NCBI RefSeq assembly: GCF_040712315.1
Contig: NC_134013.1
Span: 11,505,001 to 11,569,000, forward strand
Direction: 5' to 3'
DNA: 64,000 nucleotides
Origin: Castanea sativa
Lineage: Eukaryota; Streptophyta; Magnoliopsida; Fagales; Fagaceae
This document shows, in pieces, positions 11,455-24,300 of this stretch. The notes under the pieces are model-generated. The model was given only the letters and a program-made list of their open reading frames with translations, did not search any database and was not told the origin of the DNA. The number at the start of each line of letters is the position of its first letter. The first letter of the stretch is position 1. The position numbers and the translations under genes were made by a program.

Positions 11455-12720
11455 TGTTAAATTCTCCTACTCATCAATCACAAAATTTGTGGATGATTCT
11501 ACGTATGTATTTTATTCGGCTCAAGATTTAATATTATTGTTGTTGTTATTGTAAAAAATACAACATAACAAACAAAAATGGGAAAAACAAAAAACAAAAA
11601 ATAACTGTACGTACATACGGGTATATCATAAATTTGGTCAAAAATTTAAGGATTAAAAATAAAGGTTATATATATATATATATATATTAAATTATGGTAT
11701 ATCACGAATTTGAATAAAAATTTAAGGACTGAAAAAAAAAGTTATATATGTTAAGTTATTTCTTTTTAGTAGCATACTTATAACACTATCTTAATTGTGT
11801 TATAAAAATTCAACTAATTAAGAATTTATTAAATTTTTAGTATACATTTTTCTAAAAATTTAATTGTGCTTTCACGGAAAATATATAACAGGTGAAGGAA
11901 CCAGAAAATGTTTAATATATTCTTTGATGCATTTACTTAGCCCCTAAAAAAAGTATTTAACGTTTCATGTTATTGTAATTTCAAATGATTTTATTTTTTG
12001 TTAATTTTAAATCTAGCATATAAGTTATATATATGGTGATAAGATATAATAATTAAAATTATAGAAAAACCTGAGGGGATGAAAAAATATTCAAGATTGT
12101 AATAAAAAAATGAAAATTTTGATATTTAATATAAATAATAAAACACGATGCTAAAATAATAAATTTTAATAATTTAATATTTATATATAATAATACGTCT
12201 TAACAAAATAAACAATAATCATACTCTGGATAAAAGTACTGAAGTTCAATTAAATTGAAGTATTTTTGTGCAAGTATAATACAAAAACATTTAATACGCT
12301 TGATTATATATAATAAAATAGTGTATTTTTAGAATATATTTGTAATATACATTATAGTATGCATACTTTTTTTTTGATGGGATAGTATGCATACTTAATT
12401 AAAAGATACATACGCATGTGTAATATATAGTATAGTACGCGTACTTTACTAACCATGGTTTGCATTTAAATTTGGAGCTAGCAAGTGAGAGATTAAAAAA
12501 GGGGATGCAAAAAGATCTCTGAGGTTTGGGTCAGTTGCAAACTAACCCCCCTGCTATCGGTTTTATATTATTGGCCCTTGAAGTTTAAAAATTGTCCAAA
12601 TTAGTACCACCATCTCAGTTAACTATAATTGACAGATTAGTCATATAATAAAATGTCACAGAGAATTGACATTTTTATGTCAAGTTCATAATCAGAACAA
12701 ATAACTGAACCAAAAAAAAA
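11455..12720. other. Intergenic AT-rich region, no gene seen
   Basis: No coding signal. Around 12525-12680 the text (GAGGTTTGGGTCAGTTGCAAACTAA, GGCCCTTGAAGTTTAAAAA) resembles one arm of the 'ordinary-statement' MULE-like repeats found at 28342 and 34069, but no matching arm was found. Bases from about 12720 to 12878 probably form the 3' UTR of the ERD2-like gene. Confidence 0.45.
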
Positions 12721-12878
12721 GTGAGGATAGCCCACGAAACTTACATCATGTCAAGAAGAAACCATCTAAACCTCCTAACTGCTAAATACTATCAATGACA
12801 TTACATGGTCAACTTGCCAAGGTTGAATGATTCAACTGAACTATATATTTATATAAAAAAGATTGCAGCATTTCAAGC

Positions 12879-15800
12879 TTACACCACTCCGGAGGGGAGG
12901 CGCAGAACAAGTTGTCCACCAACAAGGCTGCATCCAGAGGAAACCTTTACAGTGTGGTCATTATAAAAGTATAATGCAGGAATTTGCAAAATAAAAGCAT
13001 GTTACTTACCTTTTGACGTAGTAATAACAAAAATCTGCAAGAATGAACGTCTGGACAATTTCAGAGAGGAGAACCATAGAAGGCCACAAACCATAACCCA
13101 AAGTAGTCAGCAAGCGGCCATGAGTATCCAATACCTGTGCGGAAGAAGATGATCATTCCTTCAAAATTTAAAAATGTATTCGTAGTAATTACCAATCAGT
13201 GAAGCAAGTATCATATGAGAACTTTTATACAAAAACTCCCCAACAGACAAACACTGAGGGAAATTTGCATGAAGAACCATAGAGGACTTCATTTCAAAAG
13301 TAGCCATTATAACAAGGATAAAACTTAGATACAATTCTTTAGATGTTGTACATTAGGTTTCCTAATTAAATTCAAGGATCTGGTTGCATTGACCAATAAA
13401 ATACAAACAGTGTTGTCTTTTCAAGGATAATTAAAATCAATCCGCCTAGTTGAATTTAGTTGGGGAACCTAATGTACCTAACCTAAGTCTTAATCTTATG
13501 ATGGTTAACACATTGTGAAAAAAAAAAATTAAAATTAAAAATAAAAATAAAAAACAAAAACAAAAATCTTCTGTCATTCAGCCAATTAATTATGTAGGGT
13601 GGTTAACACAATTTGAAATAGACAAGTAAATTGTAGGCTAACCTCTCCAGTTCTTTACTATTTGAGCAGGAAAGTATCAGAAATAGTAACTCCCACAATG
13701 TGTAATATCAATAGCTTTCAGAAAAATTGAGCTACTACTTAATTACCAGAACACAAAGAATCAAATAATATCTTATATATGGAATCTATAGCAGTTTTAA
13801 GCTTCATTATCGAACCTGGAGAATCCAATGCGCACAACTCAAGAACCTTGCAACTCCCAGTGCAAATACATAATGTGCTGTGAATGGTTCAACAATCTGA
13901 GAATTGGAAAAAATGAAGATGAGAAGCAAAGTTATATAAAGATTATTACTTATCAACAAAACAAAGTTACTTCCTGTGTACTTGTTGATTCTATTTTACT
14001 AAATATTATTACTTATCAAAAAACAAAATTATAAAAAGGTTTTTACGAAATTTATTGTTATTGTCATTATTTTTTTCCAAAAAAGCAAGCTTAAAGTGCC
14101 ATGGATGACACACCATCAGAATGGAAAAACAAATAGTCTTGAATCTATCTAGTTACTTAAAAATAAATAAACACTAATAGGGCATGCCTGTGTTACTTTA
14201 AACATACCTTTGTGTTCTGCATTACCCTCAGTTGGGGTAGCACTGAAACAGCTTCAAGATAAACACAGAATGCCCATAAAATCCTATTGATGATATGATG
14301 CTGCGTTGTGGGATGAATTAATAATGATAGCACAGCACAAGGTAGCAACTGCATAAAGGAAAAACACAACATAGATCAAATTAAGAAAATACCAGAAGGG
14401 AAATATCAAATATAAGTTGAATAATCATAATAAATTAGTGCAGTGACCATTACTATTTGGTAGCCAAAAAAAAAATCATTAAGTCATACAAGATATTCAA
14501 CTTTAATGACCTCATCAATCAGCAAAATTTATTTATTTTTTGATAAGTTACCAATCCATAAAATTTATGGAGGAAACAATACTAAAGAAACATCAATAGA
14601 AAAGCATATAAAACAATTGATCAGATTTTGAAGCTTTGAACTGTTTTCTCAATTTCTCACCCTAAACACTATACAATGAAAAATTTAACCATTTTGAATT
14701 ATCAAGATAGAATAAAACATCTACAAATAAAGTTCATACATAGGGCACAAGACTCTCCGCTTACATGGGATCTGGGAGAGGTGATTAGTAGACTTACCCC
14801 CAAGTTTTGAAGAGGTTAAAAAGGAAAGCCAGACTTCTACATAGACATGGAATGGGTCAATTCAGGTCGGGTTTGGGTTTGACCCACTTGCATTCGGGTT
14901 AATATTACCTGGATTTAAATGGATCACTATTTTTTAGACCAGTGACAAGCCTACACAGGTTTGAGTTGATCTACGGGTCCTCTCTTTCTTTTTTCCCTAA
15001 ATATTAAAAGTCAATTATAATCAATTCATGATTAATAACATGTAAATGACAAAACATCAAATATCCCAATTAGTGGATTGTCTTTTACAAGATTAGTACA
15101 ACTTAGGACAACTCAAATCATATAATTTAAACAAAATACAACCAAAATGAGAAGAAGGTCTTGAATATTTACAAAAAATAGTTGTGAAATGTGAATAATA
15201 TTGTGAATCGATTTGTATCGTATATTATATCATACCATGTATCATAAAATACATGAACACTATAAAATTTACAAATAAAAAATTATAAAATATATTAAGT
15301 ATATTTGTTGCAAAATTAGTACATATTCAATTAATAATTTATGTTATCATCACTTATGTAATAATTTTTTTAACAAATTTAATATAAAAAAATGTCAATT
15401 AGAAATGTACTTATGATATCTACAATCAAATTGTCACACTAAACAATTATCTTTGGGTCATATGATAAAAAAAACCCTGAAAATAAAAAGAAAAGGAGAG
15501 GAGATAATCAAATAAAAGGATGAAAAGAAAAAAAAAAAAAAAGATCATTTATGATTCTCTTAAAAAAAACAATTAAAAAGTTATATTTTCAGCTGTTGGG
15601 CTCAACAAGATCTAGCCCAATCTCATAAATTTTACATTGGCCCAAAATGAATTCACACGTCTATGAATTGAATGATACCCAAAGAGTGATTCAATACAAT
15701 CCATATTACACATGTATCATACAATATATGAGCACCCCTAATACAATACACATCTTTTGCTCCCAATTCAATATGTATTGTATGATTTTGTTAGTAACAA

Positions 15801-17910
15801 CCAAGCACAAAATACAATTTTCTTTATGGTCTATCACAAGATTAATACAATTTACAACCACTTAATTCAAATAAATTCAACAAATTACAACCATAAATGT
15901 GAAAATGATCTTAAATATTCATACACACACAAAGAAGCTTTTGCCAAACGTTTTCCGATAAGTTTAGGACAAATTTGCGTTTTAACAAGTCAGGCCATTC
16001 ATCATTGGGTTAAACATGGGTAAAATAAAATAATTGTACCCATACCCCTTTTTTTTCTCTTCAGGTTTTGGAGGGTTGACAGATTTGGGTCCAATTTTGG
16101 CAAGTCTACGTATCCTCATAGGCCTCAACCAACCTCTAATTTATTTAAGGTTTGAGGTGATTCTTAATGAGCCAGTTAGGTCATAGAACTTAAAAGAGAA
16201 ATAAATTATTTAAAAAGCTAAAAAGAAAGTTTCTTGACAGCTCAACATGTCATAAATGAATAAGCAAGAGCGTAATGAAATAGCAATGGAAGACGGCACT
16301 TTACAAACTAGAAAAATCAAGTTTAATTTGTTCATAAATAAAATAATTTACACCGGTTCTGGAATAATTGTGTGTTTTTTTTTTTGACAAACAAATGGAC
16401 AATTGAAATGTGAGCATACAAAAATATAGGCTATCTATGTGCCGTGAAATGATTGAGGACTCACCACATAGTAAGATTTGAAGTTGTCTTTATCATCCAT
16501 GTAACTAGACTTCAATGTAAAACGAATCATATAGATAACCCAGAGGGTTGTCACCAATGTTGCAGAATCAAGTAGTGTGTGTATATCAAATTCCATGACA
16601 AAACTGCAATAGAGTCTAACAGCCAGAAATATAGCTGTTAGTTCCTGTGATTTGAGTGAAAGCCCTGCAGAAAATTGACAATAATGAAGCCAAAAAGGCA
16701 TTAAAACAAAAGAAGGCATAATCTTAACAAGATATATCACAATCTCCAAGCTAGAAACTGATGTCAAAGCAAAATAGCAAAATAAAGAAGAAAAACTTTT
16801 AAAATATTTGTCATTGATAAACCAAATTGTTACTTTTCATTTGAAATGAATCTTTCTCAAAAAAAGGTCCACAAAGGCTATCAATAATAAAATACCAATT
16901 GAGAATGACATGAAATTAGTACTACTGATAACTATGCTCTGACTGACAACAATTTCATTACCAATACCAAAAGAATTTCTATGTTAAAAGATAGCAGAAA
17001 TCAATAGCGGCCATATAATTTTAGAATGCAGCTAAACCAATTGACATTACCAGTGACCAGTAACAAGTGGCTCGGTCATGCAAGGAAGCACAAACACTTT
17101 AGATGGTAATACTACTCGTTACACTAATCCAGAAATCTCCCTAATGGTTGAACCAACCAGGGGTGCATATTTCAAGGCCTTTTTCTTTTTTAATAAATTT
17201 TACAATTCGATAGTTACAACAATATAGGAGGGGCATTCTAATATTTTAACATTTCGAACATGGACGTCTTCGTTGGAAATACCAATAGTTACGAATTGAG
17301 CTACAAGGATATTAACCAAATTCACCTTTCTAAGAGTTTTATCAGATTCAAATATTTTCAATAAGTCTCCAATCAAAGCTAGACTTCCTTCTAGTTAATG
17401 AATGATGGTTCTGAAATCCATAATTAAACCAATGCAATAAACCATATTCTAATTTAGAGTATAATATTATATTCCCCTTTTGTCAGTGCCAAACATATAA
17501 TAGTACTAACTTTCAAAACCATATTTCATTACCTTGGCAATCACGAAAATTTAAACCAAACCATGGAATTCCGACAGAAAAATCAAGCGAATAAAACGAG
17601 AAATTGCAAAAATAAAAAAATAAAATAAAATTTTTAAAAAAAAAGTCTAAAAAGAGATTCGAGGTTTTAGTTTTTGTTGTTGGTTACCAGCACATGTCTT
17701 CTCCTTGGTAAGCTTGAAAATGAGGACGGAGATTCCAAGAGCGTGAACAGCCTCGGCGGCAACAAAAAGGTTGTCGTGATCGTGAACGACCAGTCGCAGG
17801 AACACAAGCGCCGCAATGCCCGAAACCACCGCCAGAAACGCCTTCACCTTCGGCGGTTGCCTCCGTACCCACATCGCCACCGCGTGGATCGGTGTCTTCG
17901 CTCCCTTCAT
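12879..17910 (-). CDS. ERD2-family ER lumen protein-retaining receptor-like protein
   Basis: Six exons on the minus strand: 17910-17688, 16664-16465, 14348-14208, 13896-13816, 13134-13010 and 12927-12879, giving 272 residues in one open frame. The protein is a seven-helix membrane protein of the K/HDEL receptor family, long form, with an N-terminal extension ending in WVRRQPPKVKAFLAVVSG. Characteristic segments are AVRLYCSFVMEFDIHTLLD, VYLEAVSVLPQLRVMQNTK, SCAHWILQ and a C-terminus GGQLVLRLPSGVV. Classical ERD2 retrieves HDEL/KDEL proteins from the Golgi to the ER; whether this long plant subfamily binds such signals is less clear. For the last junction I chose the acceptor TGCAG at 12928-12932, because the more upstream AG at about 12946 gives the wrong frame at the conserved end. 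All helices are present, so the gene looks intact. Confidence 0.94.
13310..13500. repeat. MITE-like insertion in intron 5 of the ERD2-like gene
   Basis: Arms containing GTACATTAGGTTTCC (about 13347) and its inverse GGGAACCTAATGTACC (about 13463) flank about 100 bases, with further matching text outside them (ACTTAGATACA against TAACCTAAGTCTTAA). Confidence 0.5.
14840..16115. repeat. Probable transposon insertion in intron 2 of the ERD2-like gene
   Basis: This part of the 2.1-kb intron begins with GGGTCAATTCAGGTCGGGTT and GGGTTTGACCC. It ends near AGGGTTGACAGATTTGGGTCC, a roughly inverted counterpart. Internal blocks also recur (ATGTATCATAAAATACATGA near 15240, ATGTATCATACAATATATGA near 15712). 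Plant hAT-type elements often have such GGGTC-rich ends, but no clear target duplication was seen. Confidence 0.4.
17205..17325 (-). repeat. Antisense SINE-like copy (family 2) in intron 1 of the ERD2-like gene
   Basis: The text from GATAGTTACAACAATATAGG to GAATTGAGCTACAAGGATATT matches, in the same orientation, the copies at 7672 and 33343. Read on the minus strand it has a box A-like TAGCTCAATTCG. Box B is degenerate. Confidence 0.5.
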
Positions 17911-18060
17911 TGCCTCTCTCTCTCTCTCTCTAGCTCTGATGCCGTGGTTTGGTATTTTTACTATTTTAAGAAACTCTGATTTCTCTCTCGCTCGCTCGCT
18001 CTCTCTGACTCCCTTCGTGTACGTTGGATTATTAGTTATTTGATGCGTGTAGGAACCGTG
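17911..18060 (-). promoter_or_regulatory. 5' UTR/promoter of the ERD2-like gene with CT microsatellites
   Basis: Plus-strand CT runs (17912-17932 and around 17981-18007, partly CTCG) lie directly upstream of the start codon at 17910. On the transcribed strand they are GA-rich. Such GA/CT tracts are common in plant 5' UTRs and core promoters. No clear TATA box was identified. Confidence 0.4.
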
Positions 18061-18580
18061 AACAAAGTAGCGTGTTTGGTTTTTAGTTTTAGTTTTAGTT
18101 TTGGGTTCAAATCTCGGAGGATTTGTTGAGTTTGGGACACGTGTGGAGGAGCGGGATTTGGTTATAGTTTTAGTTAGGGGTTGGGTATTGGGTGTTCAAC
18201 TACTTCTAAGTTGTAGTGCCCAGCCCACTAAACACATGTAGTAGTCTGATTTTTTAATGTATGAAAGCAAGCAGCTCATGGACACGCCTCTAAAAGTGGA
18301 CTTTACTGCTGCCACAACAGGACAGATGCACCGTCAGTCAGTGAGTTTTTTGGGATCAATATCGGAATGGAATATCCAATGTTCATTCATTTTTAACGAT
18401 TTTGAATTTTAAAAGGTACAAACAATGTCCCATTATTTAGATATTTGGTCCAAGCGGGAGGAGGCGTTCCCACAAAAAAAAACTTGGGACCGTAATGCTC
18501 CGGATTCTCACAAAGGATACGGGCCTTCTAGTGGGATTCATATATGGAACCCACTTTTTTTTTTTTTTTTGAGAGCTAAG
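18061..18580. other. Intergenic, no gene seen
   Basis: Non-coding sequence between the ERD2-like promoter and a repeat element. It holds a TTTTAGTTTTAGTTTTAG run near 18080 and a poly(T) tract near 18555. Confidence 0.4.
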
Positions 18581-18587
18581 AGCATAA

Positions 18588-18739
18588 TTTACATCTGTGG
18601 TGATAAAAATCTATATATATTTTTAGCACCACCAATCACAAAGTAAAGCTACAATGGTGGGGTTATAGTCAAAAAAATTTAGCTTCTCAGCTACGGAGCA
18701 CAGCCAAAGATAATCGTGCACTATAACTCAAAGTTATAA

Positions 18740-18773
<34 letters not shown>

Positions 18774-19795
18774 GTTATATTCACACTGATGGTTAGAATA
18801 TTTTAGTTTTTTTTTTTGTTCTTTCACCTCCTTTCCCATTTCTACTCGTTGCTCCTCTCTCCCCTCAGTCTCCACTCTTCATTTTTTCCTATTGCGAGCT
18901 CCAATTCCTCCACTCGTCGCCAACCCAAGCCCTTGCCTAGCGTCGACCGAAGCCCCTACCCAGCACCGACTGATCTCTTCGTTCTCCGCCCCTCTCTCTC
19001 TCTCTTCTATCTCATTTTTCCTTTGCTCTATCTCTTAATCTTTCTCTGTCTCACACACCAAGACCCATGATTGCCAGTGCTGGGTTTTGATTTTGTCGCC
19101 GTGATTGACAAAATAGCGTTGTCGCCATGACTGGGTTTTATTGATGGGTTCTGTTGATGGATTTTATGTTAATGGGTTCTATTTTTATTTTGACGAATGA
19201 GTTTTGATTTTGTTGATGGTTGATGAATAGGGTTTGTTGATGGTTGATGAATAAGTTTTGCTAATGGTTGAGTGGGTTTTGCTGATGGTTAAATTTTGTT
19301 GATTCATGGGTCATGCTATGGTGGGTCATCGGTTTGTGCCCTGGGGTTCATGGGTCATGCTGTGGTGGATCTCACCTGGCTTTTTCTTTTGTGGCTGTGT
19401 GTTGATTTTCTTGGCTAAGTTGGCTTAGGTTACCGTGGGTTTTATTTTTGTGGTTGTTGATTGATTTTTTTGGGCAGTTATGGGCTGATTTTGGTGGTTC
19501 TAGTTGTAGGCTATATGAAGTGGTGGTTGACTGATGGTGGTTGACTAATGGTGGTGGTGGGTTGTGTGAAGTGGTGGTTGACTAGTGGTGGCGGATGTGA
19601 GAGTTGTTTATTGAAATAAATATATTATTTTATTGTGTTTTTTATATTATTTTAATGTGTTAAAAGTTAAAATAAAACCACTGATATTAGATGTGTTTGT
19701 AAAGTGAAAAGGTAAAATAGATAAAGAAATTTTTTGTAGTGCCAAATAGCTAAAATTATAGTTTTACCAATGTGAATGTTTTAACTCCGAAATTA
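18588..19795. mobile_element. Probable non-autonomous DNA transposon with degenerate terminal repeats
   Basis: The left end (ACATCTGTGGTGATAAAAAT, then a TTTTTAGCACCACC segment) resembles the inverse of the right end (ACATTCACATTGGTAAAACT, then TTTTAGCTATTTGGCACTAC). The interior is low-complexity: a pyrimidine-rich block (18820-19060), a TA run at 18741-18770 and a G/T-rich block with many repeats of TTTTGTTGATGGTTGATG type (19130-19600). There is no coding capacity. Confidence 0.45.
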
Positions 19796-19799
19796 CCTA

Positions 19800-20155
19800 A
19801 AAATTACCTAGATTTAAATAGCAATAGAATCATTTATAATCAATATTAATAAAAAGTCACATCTCATTTATAAATTGCAATATGGTGTCATTGAGGTTGT
19901 TAAGGTACATTTGTAAACCGACAGGTGAGTCAAATGAGATAGGAAACTCTCAAGTGCGGTTCGAAGGCGTTATTGTTGGTATTACAAGTCTTCAAAAAAT
20001 GAACCCTCTAAAACGGCTCAACTTAAATTTAAAAAAAAAAGGAAAAGAAGATGAAGTTCAAAAAAAGCTAAACATTTAAAAAAAAATTAAATGTGGCTTC
20101 TAAATGAGATTCTAAATTGTCATTTAATAACCTATTATTGAAGGTGGAACAACTA
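19800..20155. other. Intergenic, no gene seen
   Basis: AT-rich sequence. The 65-codon ORF at 19882-20079 has no recognisable domain. Confidence 0.4.
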
Positions 20156-20158
20156 AGT

Positions 20159-20336
20159 ATGTTTGGTAACTTTTTTTTTTTTCTTTATTTTCTGTTTTTA
20201 AAAACAATTTTTTATTATTTTTTAATTTCAACTAATCCAACATGTTTTTTATTTAAAAAATATAAGAAAATTATTTTTTCTTTATATTCTCAAAAATAAG
20301 TTTTTGAAAATAGAAAACAAAAACTGTTACCAAATA
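20159..20336. mobile_element. MITE with TIR ATGTTTGGTAAC / GTTACCAAATAT
   Basis: A ~178-bp AT-rich element. The left end ATGTTTGGTAAC and the right end GTTACCAAATAT are inverted complements, and the homology runs on through the poly(T)/TTCTATTTTCTGTTTTT-type sub-terminal text. It has no coding capacity. Confidence 0.75.
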
Positions 20337-20339
20337 TAA

Positions 20340-21390
20340 CCTAAATTTTTAAGTTGCTACTACAAGTCTCTATAGAATTTTAGAACCCATGTCTTTATTT
20401 TCCATTTTAAGATTGATGTAAGAAGAAGAAGTTTAAGTTGTGTATTTGCCAAGAATGGGTTTACCTAAATAATACCTTTATTTTCTAATTTATTATTCAG
20501 TGGGTGGAGTCAGGAGTGGTGGGTGTATTGGTGCGGCAACTATAAATGCAATTGTAGCCACCAAATAAATTTGTTGGATCAGTGACCAACTACTTGATTT
20601 TCGTTTCTTAATTGAAGCCAGTAGTTTGTTCCATGTATCACAATCTGTGCACCGTTATCATTAATTTCAAGGTAAAGAACCTATACCAATAGTGGTGCCA
20701 TTAAGAAAAAGGTTACGAGTAATCCATAATAAAGTCAATAAATCCTTCTTCTAAAAAAAAAAAAAGTCAATAAATCCTGAATAAGAATATCATTAGGCAG
20801 ATGACAAACATGTAAAACAAAAATAAAATGATTTTTTTTTTTATCAAGTATAAGATAATTTATTCCTCAAAAAAAAAAAAGTACAAGATAATTTATTGAA
20901 CAGATAAAATGAGTGAACTAGGAGAACCTACCGTCATCATCTATAAAAGCCCAAAATGGGATAAAGTTGATGGGTTGAAGTCTCCAAATTATACAAAAGA
21001 GGCCCAACGAGCAATTTTATGGGCAAGACCCCGAGACCATTAATAAGAGACCCTGGCGAAAAGAGAAGGATACATTTATAAAAAATAAAAAAAAACGACA
21101 ACAAAGCTCCAAAAAGCATAAACTAGAAGCTGCATTAAGAGTCCAAGACCCCATTGCAATCTGGTTTTATTGAATTATACACATCTTCATATTTGTCCAG
21201 GTCAAGAATAAAGGAAAGGAGATGCAAAAAAACACATCGACTTTCCTCTCGAACAGCAATATGAAAAAATAGTATAACATTCTACTGAGAGAACAAATAC
21301 AACAATTTTTTATCAACCTTCAAAAGGTTATGAATTCAATTGCCCCATTTGACATATCTAAGGCATTGCTTAAACGTAGACAAGGAAGAA
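20340..21390. other. Intergenic, no gene seen
   Basis: Includes a duplicated AAGTCAATAAATCCT (20732 and 20764), poly(A)/poly(T) runs with repeated TACAAGATAATTTATT text near 20850-20890, and a stretch near 20940-21120 resembling a retroposon 3' end. The bases closest to 21391 would be the 3' UTR of the invertase gene. Confidence 0.4.
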
Positions 21391-24300
21391 TCAAGAGGTC
21401 CATGAGGCAGATCTTTTTATAACTTGGTTCTTCTGCTTGTCTTCCTCAAGTGATATCATTCCCAAATGAGAAGGATCTTCAAGCATCATCTTAGCCACCA
21501 AGTACCCTGCAATAGACCAAGTTTGGAACTTTCGAGACTGCTTTCCGACATATCTCCCAAGCTTTCCATCATAATATTCCGGCCAGTGGTCTTTGGCCAA
21601 TCGGCTTTCAGCTAGTTCAATGGCACGTCTTGCAATTTGGGGTCGTCCAGTCTTGATACAAGCAGCCGTGAGTAGCCATAAAAGTACTGCACCAAAAACA
21701 TTCACATAAATTATATCTCTTGGTAGATTCTACATGAAAACAAAATTGCTCATGTATTGAAGACTATATGTAGAACACTAGTTGTTGGAATTCACATTAG
21801 CTTAAGCTGTATTTCAAAACATGTAAAAAGTCCAATAGCTATTTGGAAACTTTCTCAAGCACGCATGAATGTGTAACGTTCTGTCTAGATGTTAAGAAAG
21901 CTCACCTGGCCAAGAGCCCCCATTGTGGTAACTCCACCTAGTGTTTTTTGGATCACAGCCAGTTACAATTCGCCACTGATGGCTTTCCATGGCAGGATAA
22001 CAAATTTTCAGTGGCATTTCTCCCACCAACTCATCCCAACGTGCTTCGACGAGATCCATTATAGCTGCAGATTGCTCAGGGGTCGCCAAAGATGATAAAA
22101 TTGCCACACAGTTACCCAAACAAAACCAACGGAAATCCATTCTTGCAGGACTCACATTACCAATAAAGTAACCCCCACGAGTTGGCATGAAATCGAACAC
22201 CCAATCTGGAAGAGAATCAGGCATAACATTGAACTTGTTAACTGCAGTGTGAGAGTACTCCTCAGTTTTATAACGATATATGTCGTTGAGCTGCTTTGAG
22301 TCCAGCCAAAAGTAACTCCGCATGTGAAAGCTTAGAGCATGGAGGCGGTTAACTATTTGGTCCACAAGTTCCTTTCCATCATCATCTTGCTTAAGTAGAA
22401 GCAAAGCACACCTTAAAGCCATGAAGAACAGTGCTTGAATTTCAATAGGATACCCGTATACTCCCTGAATGATCAAAAAAAAAAAAATAACAATCAAACT
22501 ATAACAAAGAATACAATCTTAGGAAAAGACAAATGTGGAAACACGTATACCCCATGGGAATCCTCCCTGTAATAACCTGATACATGAAAGATAGGGGGAC
22601 TGCATACATCCGAGGGAATAATCAGATACTCGAAGAGGTCTAAACACCAATGTTTGTCAAAAAAAAAAAAAAGTTGTCCTGCTGCAGTATTAGGCTATGA
22701 CTAATGCAGATATTTTTGTCAAAGAGCCATAACGTAAAGTAGTCTTACAGACTTACAGTCAGTCCATAGGCACAGGTAGTTAAGCCAAAACATGGTTTAA
22801 GCAGAGAGTTGGCCACAACATGAATTGCTGACCTTTGAAAGTCAATCATGTGATTAATACCAAATGCAAGAAATAACTAAGTCAAGTTCAGAATATTAAG
22901 CACTGATCGAAGGCAGGAAAACTTCTGTAATATAATGCATACAAAACCGTGAGGAGATTTTTTTTCTTCATTTTATGAATGAGGAAAAATTATTCAAAGA
23001 TGTTAAATTACCAATTGTGAATTTAATCACTTCACCATAAATTTAAGACTCTTCCTCACTTGTGAGCCTAAACTTCCTCTTAATAAGTGGGGGCCTAACA
23101 AGTGAGAATTTAACATTTTAAATGGGAGGTAGAGTAAAATCAGAGATTGGTTGATCCTGCCAGTAGTCATATGCTTGTCTCAAAGATTAAGTCATGCATG
23201 TGTAAGTATAAACTAATTCAAACTGTGAAACTGCAAATGGCTCATTAAATCAGTTATAGTTTATTTGATGGTACCTACTACTCGGATAACCATAGTAATT
23301 CTAGAGCTAATACGTGCAACAAACCCCGACTTCTGGTAGGGATGCATTTATTAAATAAATGGCTGACACGGGCTCTGCTCTGCTGATTCATGATAACATG
23401 GTATCAGAGCAGGAGATCCTGAGTTCGATCTCTGACTTTACTCTACCTCCCATTTAAAATGTTGAATTCCCACTTGTTGGGCCCCCACTTATTAATGGGA
23501 AACTTATTAAGGGGATGTTTAGGCTCACAAGTGAGAGGGTGTTAGATTTATGGTTAAGTGATTAAATTCACAATTTCTTAACAGTTTAAACTTTTGGGAC
23601 AATCGGTAATTTAACAAAAGGGAAACCTATACAATTCAATACAAACAAACCAAGCAACTATGCTACATACACCAAACATATTAGAGTAATTGCTAAATAA
23701 TTAAATAAACTTTTTCTTAACAACTTAAACTTTTGAGAGAATTGGTAATTTAGATTAAAGAGGTTGAAGCAGTTCATGTAAACTATAATCATTTGATAAC
23801 CTGATAAAGGCTATTTTAAAGGTCAATTGTTGGCCATATCACAAATCAAGAGAAGACAACTAACCATTCGGCGGTCAATCATACTGCATCCATCAGCACA
23901 CAGCAGGGTTGGGAATGTGTCAAAGCCTTCTGAGATACACAAACTCAAAATAAGTCTCATACCCTTTTGGCATTCAGGCAATTCTGCCAAGGAAGAGTCC
24001 CCTGTATGTTTTGTATATGCACGGAGTAGTATAATCCACCAAAATCCAGAATCTACGGGAGCTACTCTTCCTATTGCACTCTCACCAAAGTCTGCAACCA
24101 AAGTCTCATTGTTTCTTACAGGGTCATGGAGCACCTTAAAACTTGCAGGCATAACTCCTTCTCCTAATTTGAACTTGTCTATTTTCTTCTCCCCTGATTG
24201 CAGGCGAAGAGTTTTCAAAAGAAAATTTTTGACAATTTCATATTCCCCATTCATCAAAAAAGCCAGGGCACTTGGGACAAAATCTCTAACAAAGACCTGC

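Noticed and set aside
17647..17687. Coding extension of ERD2-like exon 1 past CAG
   Set aside because: The ORF continues after KTCAG with NQQQKLKPRISF, but the donor GTAACC and the phase-matched next exon (GLSLKSQELT) show this is intron.
23148..23397. A functional rRNA gene
   Set aside because: Only the first ~250 bases of 18S are present, with substitutions, inside an intron.
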